Shown piece by piece: positions 42,381 through 51,333 of a stretch of DNA of 64,000 nt. The DNA is from Paenibacillus sp. J31TS4 (GTDB taxonomy: Bacteria > Bacillota > Bacilli > Paenibacillales > NBRC-103111): the NCBI RefSeq assembly GCF_018403265.1, contig NZ_BOSI01000001.1:1364001-1428000 (forward strand). Direction: 5' to 3'. The position numbers and the translations under genes were made by a program. Below the pieces are notes generated by a model. The model made no database searches and was not told the DNA's origin. It saw only the letters and a list, made by a program, of their open reading frames with translations. How positions within the stretch are numbered: position 1 is the first letter of the stretch; each line of letters opens with the position of its first letter.

Positions 42381-43283
42381 TTAGGAGTCGCTCTTCTCGA
42401 CCGAATGCCCCCCGAATTCGTTGCGGAGCGCCGCGACGACCTTCCCGTGGAAGGTGTCGTCTTCAAGCGAACGGTACCGCATGAACAGAGACATCGCTAT
42501 CACCGGTGCGCTCGCCTGCAGCTCGAGAGCGGTCTCTACCGTCCAGCGTCCCTCGCCGGACGAATGCATCACGCCGCGGATCGTCTCCAGCTTGGCGTCC
42601 TTGGAGAATGCCCGCTCGGCCAGCTCCATCAGCCAGCCGCGAATGACCGAGCCGTTCGACCAGACACGAGCCACCTGCTCGAAGTCGTAGCCGAATTCGC
42701 TCTTGTCCAGCACCTCGAAGCCTTCCGCGACCGCCTGCATCATTCCATATTCGATGCCGTTATGCACCATCTTGAGAAAATGCCCGCTGCCCGGCTTCCC
42801 CGTATACAGATAGCCGCCCGGCACGCAGAGCGAGGCAAAGAGCGGCTCCACCTGCCGGAACGCCTCTTCTTCGCCGCCGACCATCATGCAGCCGCCGTGG
42901 CGCGCGCCCTCCATCCCGCCGGACGTGCCGCAGTCGAGGAACGCGATGCCCTTATCCGCGCACAATGCCGCATGGCGGATCGAATCCCTGTAGTGCGAGT
43001 TGCCTCCCTCGATCACCCGGTCGCCCGGCTCGAGCAGCTCCGCCAGCTCACCGACGACTGACTCGACAGGCCCGCCGGCCGGCACCATTACCCAGACGGT
43101 ACGCGGAGCCTGCAGCCTGCCTGCCAGATCGGCGAGGCTGTCCGCCGGCTCCGCACCTTTCGCACGCAGCTCCTCCGCCAGCGCCGGGTCCCGGTCATAT
43201 ACGACGACCTCGTGCCCCTGCTCCAGCAAATTCTTTACCAAGTTGCTTCCCATTTTTCCGAGCCCGATCATTCCCAGCTTCAT
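42381..43283 (-). CDS. gnd: 6-phosphogluconate dehydrogenase, decarboxylating (short NAD type)
   Basis: 300 residues from ATG 43283 (GGGGG upstream), the short YqeC/GntZ-like form. NAD(P) motif MKLGMIGLGKMGSNLVKNLL (1-20), EGGNSHYRDS and the signature LDCGTSGGMEGARHG (about 121-135), with the catalytic Lys in FLKMVHNGIEYGMMQ. It oxidises 6-phosphogluconate to ribulose-5-phosphate and CO2. It lies between the kinase gene and the ABC importer, which suggests that the imported compound is metabolised through gluconate-type intermediates. Confidence 0.92.
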   Translation of the reverse strand: MKLGMIGLGKMGSNLVKNLLEQGHEVVVYDRDPALAEELRAKGAEPADSLADLAGRLQAPRTVWVMVPAGGPVESVVGELAELLEPGDRVIEGGNSHYRDSIRHAALCADKGIAFLDCGTSGGMEGARHGGCMMVGGEEEAFRQVEPLFASLCVPGGYLYTGKPGSGHFLKMVHNGIEYGMMQAVAEGFEVLDKSEFGYDFEQVARVWSNGSVIRGWLMELAERAFSKDAKLETIRGVMHSSGEGRWTVETALELQASAPVIAMSLFMRYRSLEDDTFHGKVVAALRNEFGGHSVEKSDS

Positions 43284-43486
43284 GCTGTAGTCCCCCTTCA
43301 TGTAATCCAGTATCGGCGCGCTAGGCCGATGAACAGAAACGGCCCCGGCGCCGGGAAGGCGGGAAAAGCCGGCCATATGCCCGCATGCATGCGGCAGGTC
43401 GGCATTTCCCGGCAGTCTCTCCCCGTCCGAGGCGTTATCCGTTGTCTTACTATTCTTACACCACTAGGGCCCTGCTTAACCGGAAA

Positions 43487-43509
43487 GCGCCCGGGATGTC
43501 CCGGGGCGC
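43487..43509 (-). terminator. Hairpin at the end of the ABC importer operon
   Basis: GCGCCCGGGA (43487-43496) pairs with TCCCGGGGCGC (43499-43509) with one bulged G. The minus-strand T-run is weak (CTTTCC), so termination may be partial. Confidence 0.45.
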
Positions 43510-43555
43510 CGAACCTCTGTCCGCCGGCATGAAAGCCGCGAGAGAGGAAGAAGAA

Positions 43556-44374
43556 TCAGCCTTTGACCGCTCCAGCCGCCAGACCGCTGACGATATAGCG
43601 CTGTGCTACGAGGGCGATGATCAGAACCGGCAGCGTGATGATGCAAGCGGCCGCCATCAGTGCGCCCCAGTTGGTCTCGGAGTACGAGATGAAGTTGAAC
43701 ACGGCCACCGGCAGCGTCTTCGTCTTGTCGCCCGCGAGAATGATCGAGAACATGAAGTTGTTCCAAGAGAAAATGAACGACAGGAGCGACGACGTGATCA
43801 CGCCGGGTCCCGAGATCGGCATAATGATCTTCAGGAATACTTGGGATTTGGTGGCTCCGTCGATAAGTCCCGCCTCCTCAATCTCGTGAGGCAGCCCTTC
43901 GAAGAACGACATCATAACCCAGATGATGAACGGCAGACCGACCAGCATATGGCTGAGAATAAGCGCCGTATACGTATCGACAAGTCCGATCTTCGAGAAC
44001 AGGATGTACCAGGGGATAAGGAACGTAATCCCCGGCACGATCCGCGCCACGAGGATGACCAGGCTGAGCTTTTGCATCTTGTAGCGGGCGATCGCATAGG
44101 CCGCCGGCAGGCCGAGCAGCAGCGAGCCGATTGTGGACACGACGGCTACCACCAGGCTGTTAACGATGAAATCCAGGAAGTCATACTGCTCGAATACGCT
44201 CTTGTAGTTGTCGAAGGTCGGCTTGAAGAGAAGCACATCCTCTGTGGACATGATCTGCGCCTGCGTCTTGAAGGAGGCCAGCAGCATCCACAGGAACGGG
44301 AACGAGAAGATCAGGATGACAAGGACGGTCAAAATCCCGAGAATGATGTTCTTTACCCTGTTTTTTTTCTTCAT
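43556..44374 (-). CDS. Carbohydrate ABC transporter permease (MalG/UgpE type)
   Basis: 272 residues with about six membrane helices. The coupling loop is LPHEIEEAGLIDGATKSQVF, the EAA motif that docks on the ATPase. The end QRYIVSGLAAGAVKG is the normal MalG-type C-terminus. It follows the partner permease by 4 bp, so they are translationally coupled. No ATPase gene is present; a shared one is assumed. Confidence 0.93.
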   Translation of the reverse strand: MKKKNRVKNIILGILTVLVILIFSFPFLWMLLASFKTQAQIMSTEDVLLFKPTFDNYKSVFEQYDFLDFIVNSLVVAVVSTIGSLLLGLPAAYAIARYKMQKLSLVILVARIVPGITFLIPWYILFSKIGLVDTYTALILSHMLVGLPFIIWVMMSFFEGLPHEIEEAGLIDGATKSQVFLKIIMPISGPGVITSSLLSFIFSWNNFMFSIILAGDKTKTLPVAVFNFISYSETNWGALMAAACIITLPVLIIALVAQRYIVSGLAAGAVKG

Positions 44375-44378
44375 CGCC

Positions 44379-45254
44379 TCACGCCTCCACTTTCTTGCGC
44401 ACCCAGATGAGCGCGAGAGTCAGCGCCATGACCAGCAGGAAGAACAGAACGAGCAGCGTCGACGCCGGGCCCATCTTGAAGTACTGGAACCCGAGCACGT
44501 ATCCGTACAGGTTGAGCGTCTCCGATGCAAAGTTAGGTCCGCCTTGCGTCGTTGCGTAAATAATGTCGTAAGTCTTGAGCACGTCGATCAGCCGGAGCAG
44601 CAGAGCGACGACGATCGTCGGCCGCAAGAGCGGCAGCGTGATGTGCCGGAACTTCTGCCAAGCTGTCGCGCCGTCCACGTCCGCCGCTTCGTACGGATCG
44701 TTAGGCAGCGTGGACAGACCGGCCATGATGATGAGCGCGATCATCGGTGTCCATTCCCAGACGTCGATAATGATCAGCGAGGGCAGTACCTGGTTCGGCG
44801 AGCCCAGCCAAAGAAGCGGGTCGAGACCGAAGAACTTGAGCATCTGGTTTGCTGCGCCGATCGTCGGCTCGTAAATCAGCATCCAGACAAGACCCATCGC
44901 GACCGGCGTTGCGACCATCGGCAGCAGAAACAGCGTCTTGACGAGGTTCTGGCCGCGGAACGTGCGGTTCAGCAGCATCGCGATGGCGATGCCGAGAATC
45001 GCCTGGAAGAACAAGGCGCCGGCGGTAAAGGTAAAGGTTGCCCCGACGGCATGCCAGAACCGGCCGTCCGTCAGCAGGGCTTTATAGTTTTCGAGGCCTA
45101 CCCAGCGGGGAGGCTCCGTAGCCGACATGCTCCACTCATAGAAGCTGATTCTGCCCGTGTACAGGATTGGAAATACCATCATGAGAAGCACGAACAGGAG
45201 GGCCGGCATCGTATATATCCATTTGAGGTTTCTGTCAAACCAGTTGTAGCCCAT
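44379..45254 (-). CDS. Sugar ABC transporter permease (MalF/UgpA type)
   Basis: 291 residues from ATG 45254 (GGAGGTGG at good spacing); the upstream extension of the open frame is not supported. About six membrane helices, with the coupling loop DPYEAADVDGATAWQKFRHI. It forms the pore with the gene at 43556. It comes after the binding-protein gene with a 166-bp gap that holds a hairpin (45379-45405). Confidence 0.93.
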   Translation of the reverse strand: MGYNWFDRNLKWIYTMPALLFVLLMMVFPILYTGRISFYEWSMSATEPPRWVGLENYKALLTDGRFWHAVGATFTFTAGALFFQAILGIAIAMLLNRTFRGQNLVKTLFLLPMVATPVAMGLVWMLIYEPTIGAANQMLKFFGLDPLLWLGSPNQVLPSLIIIDVWEWTPMIALIIMAGLSTLPNDPYEAADVDGATAWQKFRHITLPLLRPTIVVALLLRLIDVLKTYDIIYATTQGGPNFASETLNLYGYVLGFQYFKMGPASTLLVLFFLLVMALTLALIWVRKKVEA

Positions 45255-45378
45255 ATTGCCACCTCCATTATTGCTATCCGAATCCGGACTCCGCCTCCCC
45301 GGCAGCGCCGGAAGAAACGCCGCTGCCCGCGGCCCCTCTGAAGCTGCCGGGAATACGGACTGCGGATCCATGAAAGAA

Positions 45379-45405
45379 GAGGGTCTGAAGAAGACCCAGA
45401 CCCTC
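45379..45405 (-). promoter_or_regulatory. Intercistronic hairpin after the binding-protein gene
   Basis: GAGGGTCTG (45379-45387) pairs perfectly with CAGACCCTC (45397-45405). On the transcript it is followed by a U-rich stretch (UUCUUUC). It is either a partial terminator or a 3' stabiliser that would raise binding-protein yield over permeases. Confidence 0.55.
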
Positions 45406-45420
45406 CATCTGCTGCGAGAC

Positions 45421-46746
45421 TTACTTGCCTTTTTCTTTATCGATCAGCGCTTGCAGGTCTTTGTTAGCTTTCTCGGCCTGCGCTTTGACGTCCTCGCCCA
45501 GCATCGCCTTGAGTACGATGCCGCCGACGATGTCGCGCGCTTCGCCTACGTTGATCAGTACGGGACGGTCGTGGTCGACGCCGATCTTGGACGATTCCTT
45601 GATGACATTGACCAGCTCCGCCGGCAGTCCCTTCACGCCTTCTTCGGTGTTCCAGATCGAGGCACGGGCGCCTGTGTTGCCTTTTTCCTGCGTCTTCATG
45701 ACGATGTCTTTGCTTGTTGCCCACTGCATGAACGCCCATGCTGCGTCTTTGTTAGCCGCTTTGGCGTTCATCGCAAGACCCCAAGAAGTGATGTTGTAAG
45801 GCTTGGCGCCGGCTGCACCAGCCGGGAAGACTGCGAAGCCTACTTTATCCGCAACCTTGGACTTGGAAGGGTCCGTTGCGTTGTTGTAGATGGCGCTGGC
45901 GTCGGTGTAGAACGCTGCTTTGCCTTGGGCGAAGATGCCCATCGCCTGGGTCCAGGCCATGTTCATGACTCCGGGAGGACCGTAGTCCTTCAGCAGCGAG
46001 CCGTACGTGGAGAACGCCTTGATCGCTTCCGGCGTGTTGACGGTCGCCTTGTCGTCCTTGATGAAGTCCCCGCCCTCGGAATAGAGGAAGGACGAAACCT
46101 GAGTCACGAGCGGCGATTGTTGGCCGCGTGCGACGAAGCCGTAGATTTCCTTGCTCGGATCATGCAGCTTCTTGACCGCTGCCACAAGCTCGTCGATCGT
46201 CTTCGGCACCGCGATGCCCGCCTGCTGGAGCAGGTCTTTGCGGTAGTAGAGAATCTCCTGCTCGGTGATGACCGGAATCCCCGTCAGCTTGCCGTCGACG
46301 GTGGTCGAGCCGATCGCCGATTTGGAGAAGTCGTCAAAGTTGTAATTCGGATCTTTCTTTACATATTCGTCCAGCGGCTGCACGAAGCCGTTCTTGGCGA
46401 ACTGCTTGCCTTCCTGCAGCGGACGATACATGAAGACGTCGGGTGTGGCGGAGCCGGATGTAAACTGAACGGTCAGCTTCTGGGTCAGCTGGTCCTCGAA
46501 GTAGCTTTGGACGTCGACCTTCATGCCGGTTTCTTTTTCAAATTCGGGAATCAGCGGCTTGATGGCCTCGCCCCACGGGTGGTTGGCGGTGACGACCGTC
46601 AGCTTTTTGCCCTCGAACGGCTTTGCTGCCGACCCGCCTTCTTTGCCGTTGTCGGTTGCGGATCCTCCTCCGCAGCCGGCAAGCATGCTTGCCGCGGTAA
46701 CGGTTACAAGACCTGCGCTAAACATTTTCTTTGTCATCCGCTTCAT
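45421..46746 (-). CDS. Extracellular sugar-binding lipoprotein of an ABC importer
   Basis: 441 residues. A lipoprotein signal is clear: MKRMTKKMFSAGLVTVTAAS then MLAGCGGG, Cys at about residue 25. The mature part has the family-1 solute-binding pattern (KKLTVVTANHPWGEAIKPLI, TPDVFMYRP, GIPVITEQEILYYRKDLLQQ, WAFMQWATSKDIV). First of the importer genes, transcribed divergently from the Ldh2/ROK/NagA set. The substrate is probably an amino sugar or other sugar, judged only from its neighbours. Confidence 0.93.
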   Translation of the reverse strand: MKRMTKKMFSAGLVTVTAASMLAGCGGGSATDNGKEGGSAAKPFEGKKLTVVTANHPWGEAIKPLIPEFEKETGMKVDVQSYFEDQLTQKLTVQFTSGSATPDVFMYRPLQEGKQFAKNGFVQPLDEYVKKDPNYNFDDFSKSAIGSTTVDGKLTGIPVITEQEILYYRKDLLQQAGIAVPKTIDELVAAVKKLHDPSKEIYGFVARGQQSPLVTQVSSFLYSEGGDFIKDDKATVNTPEAIKAFSTYGSLLKDYGPPGVMNMAWTQAMGIFAQGKAAFYTDASAIYNNATDPSKSKVADKVGFAVFPAGAAGAKPYNITSWGLAMNAKAANKDAAWAFMQWATSKDIVMKTQEKGNTGARASIWNTEEGVKGLPAELVNVIKESSKIGVDHDRPVLINVGEARDIVGGIVLKAMLGEDVKAQAEKANKDLQALIDKEKGK

Positions 46747-47036
46747 GGATAATGCCCCTCCTTAAGTCCAAGACCACATACTCTTTTTGGCTTAGTCCTA
46801 GCTTATCGAATTTTGTCGGATAGCGATATAACGCGAACTTAACATTGATAACCCATCGTTAGTCAGAAACGGAGAATTCGCGTCTGATGCCAAAGTCCCG
46901 GTGGGACATGGATTGACCCATCCATCATAGGCCTCTGGTCTAGCATCGGATTTTTTTAATATGCTTGATTCAGGACAGAAGTATGTGGGGATTGTTCTTA
47001 CAAACTGTCTAAATTTCAAGCAAAGGGGACTGTCCG

Positions 47037-48017
47037 ATGAACCAGCCACCGGAAAGCTATACTCGAGTTGCTCCCTCTGTTATGACCGACTTCGTCGTTG
47101 CCCTTGCCTGCCGCGCCGGCATGCCGGAGGACAAAGGGCGATTCCTCGCGGGCCTGCTCGTCGACAACGATCTGCGCGGCGTCTTCAGCCATGGCAGCCG
47201 CCAAATCGCCACTTACGCCCGCTTGATGCGTGACGGGAAGCTGAACCCGGATCCGCACGTCCGCCTCGTCCGGGATGATGACGCCACTCTGCTCGTCGAC
47301 GGGGATGGCGGCCTCGGCTACTTCGCCTCCTACCGTGCGGCCGAGGAGGTCGTCTCCCGGGCGAAGCGGTACGGCATCGCCTCGGCCGTCACGCGCCACC
47401 ACGGCCATTTCGGGGCGGCGGGCATCTATTCCCGGATACTTGCATCCGCCGGACTCATCGCCTACGTCACTTCCGGCCATCAGCTGGAGCTTGCGCCCGG
47501 CCGTTCGATCCTGGAGGCGCCCGGCGGCTCGCCGATGTCGTTTGCCGTTCCCGCGGGGGATGCGCCGGCCATGGTGCTCGACTTCGGCGCGATGCACGAC
47601 CTGTACCCCGGCTCGCCCCATGTGCCCGGCCTCATGGCCAACACGCCCGGTCTCGTCTTCCGAAGTCTGGGGCTCGGCTATATGTGCCAAGCGCTGGGAG
47701 GCTTCCTGGCGGGCGTGCCGCTGGAGGAGGAGCGTGCGGTCAAAAGCCACCCGGGCGCCAACCAAGGCTCGCTCCTCGTCGCCATCGATGTCTCCCGCTT
47801 CCTCCCTCCGGAGCAGTTCGAGCGCGAGGTCCGCGCGTACAGCGAGATGGTGACACAGATGGAGCCACTGCCAGGCCAGAGCCGGTCTCTTGTCCCCGGC
47901 GCGCTGGAGGCGGAGCGGGAGAAGGAATGGCGGAACAGCGGCATCCCCGTAGGCGACGAGCACAAGAGGACGCTCGCTGAGGCGGCCCGCGAATTCGGCT
48001 TGTCCCTTCCTTTTTAA
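47037..48017 (+). CDS. Malate/L-lactate dehydrogenase family (Ldh2/YlbC-type) oxidoreductase
   Basis: 326 residues. Family features: GVFSHGSRQIATYARLM (about 46-62), DGDGGLGYFASYRAAEEVVS, ASAVTRHHGHFGAAGIYSRI with the catalytic His, and a C-terminal PGALEAEREKEWRNSGIPV. This NAD(P)-dependent fold includes ureidoglycolate, 2,3-diketogulonate, sulfolactate and delta-1-piperideine dehydrogenases, but not classical LDH. It diverges from the sugar ABC importer; a role on a keto-sugar acid is plausible. The 290-bp divergent gap 46747-47036 shows no strong promoter to my eye. Confidence 0.88.
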   Translation: MNQPPESYTRVAPSVMTDFVVALACRAGMPEDKGRFLAGLLVDNDLRGVFSHGSRQIATYARLMRDGKLNPDPHVRLVRDDDATLLVDGDGGLGYFASYRAAEEVVSRAKRYGIASAVTRHHGHFGAAGIYSRILASAGLIAYVTSGHQLELAPGRSILEAPGGSPMSFAVPAGDAPAMVLDFGAMHDLYPGSPHVPGLMANTPGLVFRSLGLGYMCQALGGFLAGVPLEEERAVKSHPGANQGSLLVAIDVSRFLPPEQFEREVRAYSEMVTQMEPLPGQSRSLVPGALEAEREKEWRNSGIPVGDEHKRTLAEAAREFGLSLPF

Positions 48018-48136
48018 AAGCAAGAGCGTCCTGTCGAACCGCCTAGCCCCATAAACAATAAAATTCTCCTCTATTCAACCCTCTGGCCTCTGCTATACTG
48101 ATGCCAAGGTACCAGAAAAAGGAAAGGCGGAGAGCT

Positions 48137-49120
48137 ATGGAAGGACATTCGGTCGGTGTGGATATCGGAGGGACGAATACCGTCATCGGGCTGTTCGACG
48201 GTAACTTCGCACTTGTCGGCAAATCGGTGATCGCGACCGAACCGCATCGCGGTCCCGGACGGACGAGCAACCCTGCGTCTTATCTGGACGCACTCGCCCG
48301 GGAGATCGGGCTGCTGGTCGAGCGCGAAGGCGGAGGCAGGCATCCGGTCCGCGTGGGAATCGGCGTACCGGGGATGGTCGATCCGCTGGCGGGCGTCGTC
48401 CTGGGTGCCTCCAATCTGGCCTGGTCGCAAGTACCGCTGGCCGCCGAGTTGGAGGCACGTCTGGGCATCCGCGTCACGATCGACAACGACGTCCGGATGT
48501 ATACGCTCGGCGAATGCATGGCCGGCGCCGCCCGAGGACGCCGCCACGTCCTCTGCGTCACGCTTGGAACGGGCATCGCCATGGGAATGATGTCGGACGG
48601 AAGGCTGATCCGGGGAGGCAGCTGGTACGCCGGCGAAATCGGCCACGACCCGGTGGACGGCGAGAGCTCCCGCTGCCCGTGCGGCAAGACGGGCTGTCTC
48701 GAGACGGTGGCGTCCGCGACCGGCATCGCCCGGCTGGCTTCCGAGGCGATCCGCCGGGGGACGGACACGCGGCTGCGGGAGCTCGGCCGGCCGGTCAACG
48801 CCTACGACGTGTACGAGGCCGCGGCGGCCGGCGACCGGGAGGCGGCGGCTATCTTCCGTTTCGCCGGAGAAGTGCTCGGCGGCAAGCTGGCGACGGCCGT
48901 CTCCCTGCTCGATCCCGAGATGCTCGTCATCGGAGGCGGGGTGGCGGCGGCCGGCGACTATTTGCTGGAGCCGCTTCGCCGGACGCTGAGCCTCCGGTAC
49001 GGCAGGAAGCCGGGGCCGGTCGTCACGACGGGGACGCTCGGCGACACGGCCGGCCTCATCGGCGCCGTGCACTACGCATTGGCAAGAGAATCCGAAGACC
49101 GGAAGGATGAAGCGAGATGA
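48137..49120 (+). CDS. ROK family sugar kinase
   Basis: 327 residues from ATG 48137 (GGCGGAGA upstream). N-terminal phosphate motif SVGVDIGGTNTVIGLFDGNF (5-24), no DNA-binding domain, so a kinase rather than a ROK repressor. The ROK zinc site CPCGKTGCLE (about 175-184) and the preceding GEIGHDP are intact; GIGVPGMVD and IDNDVRMY complete the fold. It probably phosphorylates an N-acetyl amino sugar or glucose. Its end overlaps the nagA start by four bases, so the two enzymes likely act in sequence. Confidence 0.93.
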   Translation: MEGHSVGVDIGGTNTVIGLFDGNFALVGKSVIATEPHRGPGRTSNPASYLDALAREIGLLVEREGGGRHPVRVGIGVPGMVDPLAGVVLGASNLAWSQVPLAAELEARLGIRVTIDNDVRMYTLGECMAGAARGRRHVLCVTLGTGIAMGMMSDGRLIRGGSWYAGEIGHDPVDGESSRCPCGKTGCLETVASATGIARLASEAIRRGTDTRLRELGRPVNAYDVYEAAAAGDREAAAIFRFAGEVLGGKLATAVSLLDPEMLVIGGGVAAAGDYLLEPLRRTLSLRYGRKPGPVVTTGTLGDTAGLIGAVHYALARESEDRKDEAR

Positions 49121-50286
49121 GAACGCTATGGACGAATGCCGCCCTCTATCTGCCGGACGGCAGGCGGGAGCAAGGGCGCCTTCTAGTGGACGAGACAGGA
49201 CGGATCGAGGCGGCGGGCGGAGCCGAGCTGACGGCATCGGGGCCCGTGCGCCAAATCGATGCCGAGGGACTCACGATGCTGCCCGGCTTCGTGGATGTCC
49301 ATATGCACGGAGGGAACGGGTACAACGTCATGGACGCCCGCTACGAGAGCCTGGACGGCATCAGCCGGTTTCATGCGGCGCACGGCACCACCGCCTTCCT
49401 GGCCACAACGAATACGTCGACCGGAGAGCGTATCCGGGAGGCGCTGCGCTGCGCTGCGGCGGCCGTGGAACGGGGCGTCGGGGGCGCCGAGCTCGCCGGC
49501 ATTCATCTGGAAGGGCCCTTCCTCGACGTCGTGCGCAGAGGCGCCCAACGGAAGGAGGACGTGCGCCCTCCGACGCCGGAGGAGATCGACCAGTTCCTCG
49601 AAGCGGGCGGCGGCCACATCCGGCTCGTGACGCTCGCCCCCGAGCTGCCGGGCGGGCTGGAGGCGGTCCGCCGTTTCCGCGGCCGGGGCGTCACCGTATC
49701 GGCGGGGCATTCCGACGCCACCTACGCCCAGATGGAAGCGGCCGTCGAGGCGGGCGTCACCCATACGACGCACCACTTCAACGGGATGCGGCCGCTCCAT
49801 CACCGGGAGCCCGGACTCGCCGGGGCGGGCCTTCTCCTCTCCGAGCTGACGACCGAGCTCATCGCTGACGGCATTCATGTCCACCCGGCGGTCGTGCGGC
49901 TCTTGTTCGCCGTCAAGTCGCCCGGCCGGGTCTGCATGATCACGGACGCCGTCGGATGCTGCGGCCTTCCCGACGGCGATTACGGGCATGTCCGCATGAC
50001 GGGCGGCCAGGTCTACCTGAAGGACGGCGAGACGCTCGCCGGCAGCTCGCTGACGATGCTCCAGGCGCTCCGCAACGTGCTCGCCTTCACCGGCCTTCCG
50101 CTCGAGGCCGTCCTTCCTTCCCTAACCTCCGTCCCGGCTCGTCAGGTCGGTCTCGACGGCCGCAAAGGGACGCTGGAGGCCGGCAAAGATGCGGACTTCC
50201 TGCTCGTGGACGACGAGCTTCGGCTGGTCGCCACCTATGTCCGCGGACGGGAGGTCTACCGGCGCGAGGAGCCGGCGGCCGAATAG
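49117..50286 (+). CDS. nagA: N-acetylglucosamine-6-phosphate deacetylase
   Basis: 389 residues, TIM-barrel amidohydrolase. Metal and substrate motifs: VDVHMHGGNGYNVMDA (about 58-73), GIHLEGPFLD with the ligand Glu, VSAGHSDATYAQ, THTTHHFNGMRPLHHREPG and the catalytic Asp in MITDAVGCCG. It removes the acetyl group from GlcNAc-6-P to give glucosamine-6-P. ATGA overlap with the ROK gene indicates coupling. NagB is not in the window. A strong terminator follows. Confidence 0.95.
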   Translation: MRTLWTNAALYLPDGRREQGRLLVDETGRIEAAGGAELTASGPVRQIDAEGLTMLPGFVDVHMHGGNGYNVMDARYESLDGISRFHAAHGTTAFLATTNTSTGERIREALRCAAAAVERGVGGAELAGIHLEGPFLDVVRRGAQRKEDVRPPTPEEIDQFLEAGGGHIRLVTLAPELPGGLEAVRRFRGRGVTVSAGHSDATYAQMEAAVEAGVTHTTHHFNGMRPLHHREPGLAGAGLLLSELTTELIADGIHVHPAVVRLLFAVKSPGRVCMITDAVGCCGLPDGDYGHVRMTGGQVYLKDGETLAGSSLTMLQALRNVLAFTGLPLEAVLPSLTSVPARQVGLDGRKGTLEAGKDADFLLVDDELRLVATYVRGREVYRREEPAAE

Positions 50287-50309
50287 AGCCTTTGCCCCTC
50301 CCTCTACAT

Positions 50310-50341
50310 AAGAAAGAGCCGCCCGTGGGCGGCTCTTTCTT
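50310..50341. terminator. Bidirectional terminator after nagA
   Basis: 15-bp perfect stem AAGAAAGAGCCGCCC (50310-50324) with GGGCGGCTCTTTCTT (50327-50341). It lies between the convergent nagA and anti-sigma-like genes. Confidence 0.85.
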
Positions 50342-50358
50342 CTATTGCAAACGGCGGA

Positions 50359-51333
50359 TTACTGCAGACGGCTGGCGATCTCGAGCAGCGTATCCTTGCC
50401 GACGGCGGGATCCTCCGCCCCGACCTGGTAGACGACGGTCCGTCCCTCCTGCTCCTCCATCCAGACGACCTCGCGGTAGGTGCCGGTCTGGCTCAGCAGG
50501 TAGTTGGGCGATTCGGTGTAGACCGCGTCCCGTTCCCCGATCCGGACCTGTTCGGCGACGGCCTTCTTGTCCTGCTTGCCCTCCACCCGGAAGACGCCGT
50601 CCTCCTCGCGGAAGACGATATACCGGATTTGGACGTCCTCTCCCGTCTGCGTCCGAATGACGAGCCCCGGGGTCGGCAGCAGCGGATAGGTGCCGGACTC
50701 GGCAGCCTTTTCCCAGGCGTAGCCGCTGCCCTCCGCTTTTGCCCGCTTCTTCAAGCCGGGCAGTACACGCTCGCTATCTTCCGGGGAATATCCTTGGTAG
50801 GCCGTCTCCAGCTCGCCTCTTACGAGCTGCCAACCCGTTGGCAGGGCAGCGGGAGTCTTGAGCGGACCGTAGACGGGCAGCGTCCGCTCCTTCCACTCCG
50901 CGAGATCGGGGATTGGGACCGGGTTCGTCACCTTGGTCAGCGGCGGGAGCTTCCACTTCTCAAGCTCGGTGCTGTAGACGAACGCGGCCTCCCCCGGGGC
51001 CAGCTGCCGGCGAACCGCTTCCAGCTGGCTTCCGACCCGGGCGGCCGCTCCTTCCGGGAGCGTCAGCTCGCCGGACAGCGTCATCCGGACCTGGCTCGTC
51101 TGGAGCGAGTACAGATAAGTGGAAGCATAGGCGACGCCGGAGATGAGCATCAGACCGACGAGGATCGCCGCGCTCCGGACCCTTGGCCGGGTCCGCCGTC
51201 TAGGCACGCGGTTCTCGCGGCCTCTCATCCGAGCCGACGCTGCGGCGGCAATCCGCTCATCCAGCGCCCGGGACGGCCCCCTGACGGCTTCCCCTTCCTG
51301 GTATGCCAGCTTCAATTCCTTTTCAATGGACAT
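50359..51333 (-). CDS. Membrane protein, probable anti-sigma factor of the adjacent sigma gene
   Basis: 324 residues from ATG 51333 (GGGGGC upstream). A cytoplasmic N-terminus of about 55 residues (SIEKELKLAYQEGEAVRGPS) is followed by one membrane helix (SAAILVGLMLISGVAYASTY) and a large extracellular part (about 80-324) containing DUF4367-like strands (YREVVWMEEQEGRTVVYQVG). It starts inside the sigma gene (11-bp overlap), the usual arrangement for a cognate anti-sigma factor. The N-terminus has no recognisable zinc anti-sigma HxxxCxxC motif, so the role rests mainly on context. Confidence 0.65.
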   Translation of the reverse strand: MSIEKELKLAYQEGEAVRGPSRALDERIAAAASARMRGRENRVPRRRTRPRVRSAAILVGLMLISGVAYASTYLYSLQTSQVRMTLSGELTLPEGAAARVGSQLEAVRRQLAPGEAAFVYSTELEKWKLPPLTKVTNPVPIPDLAEWKERTLPVYGPLKTPAALPTGWQLVRGELETAYQGYSPEDSERVLPGLKKRAKAEGSGYAWEKAAESGTYPLLPTPGLVIRTQTGEDVQIRYIVFREEDGVFRVEGKQDKKAVAEQVRIGERDAVYTESPNYLLSQTGTYREVVWMEEQEGRTVVYQVGAEDPAVGKDTLLEIASRLQ

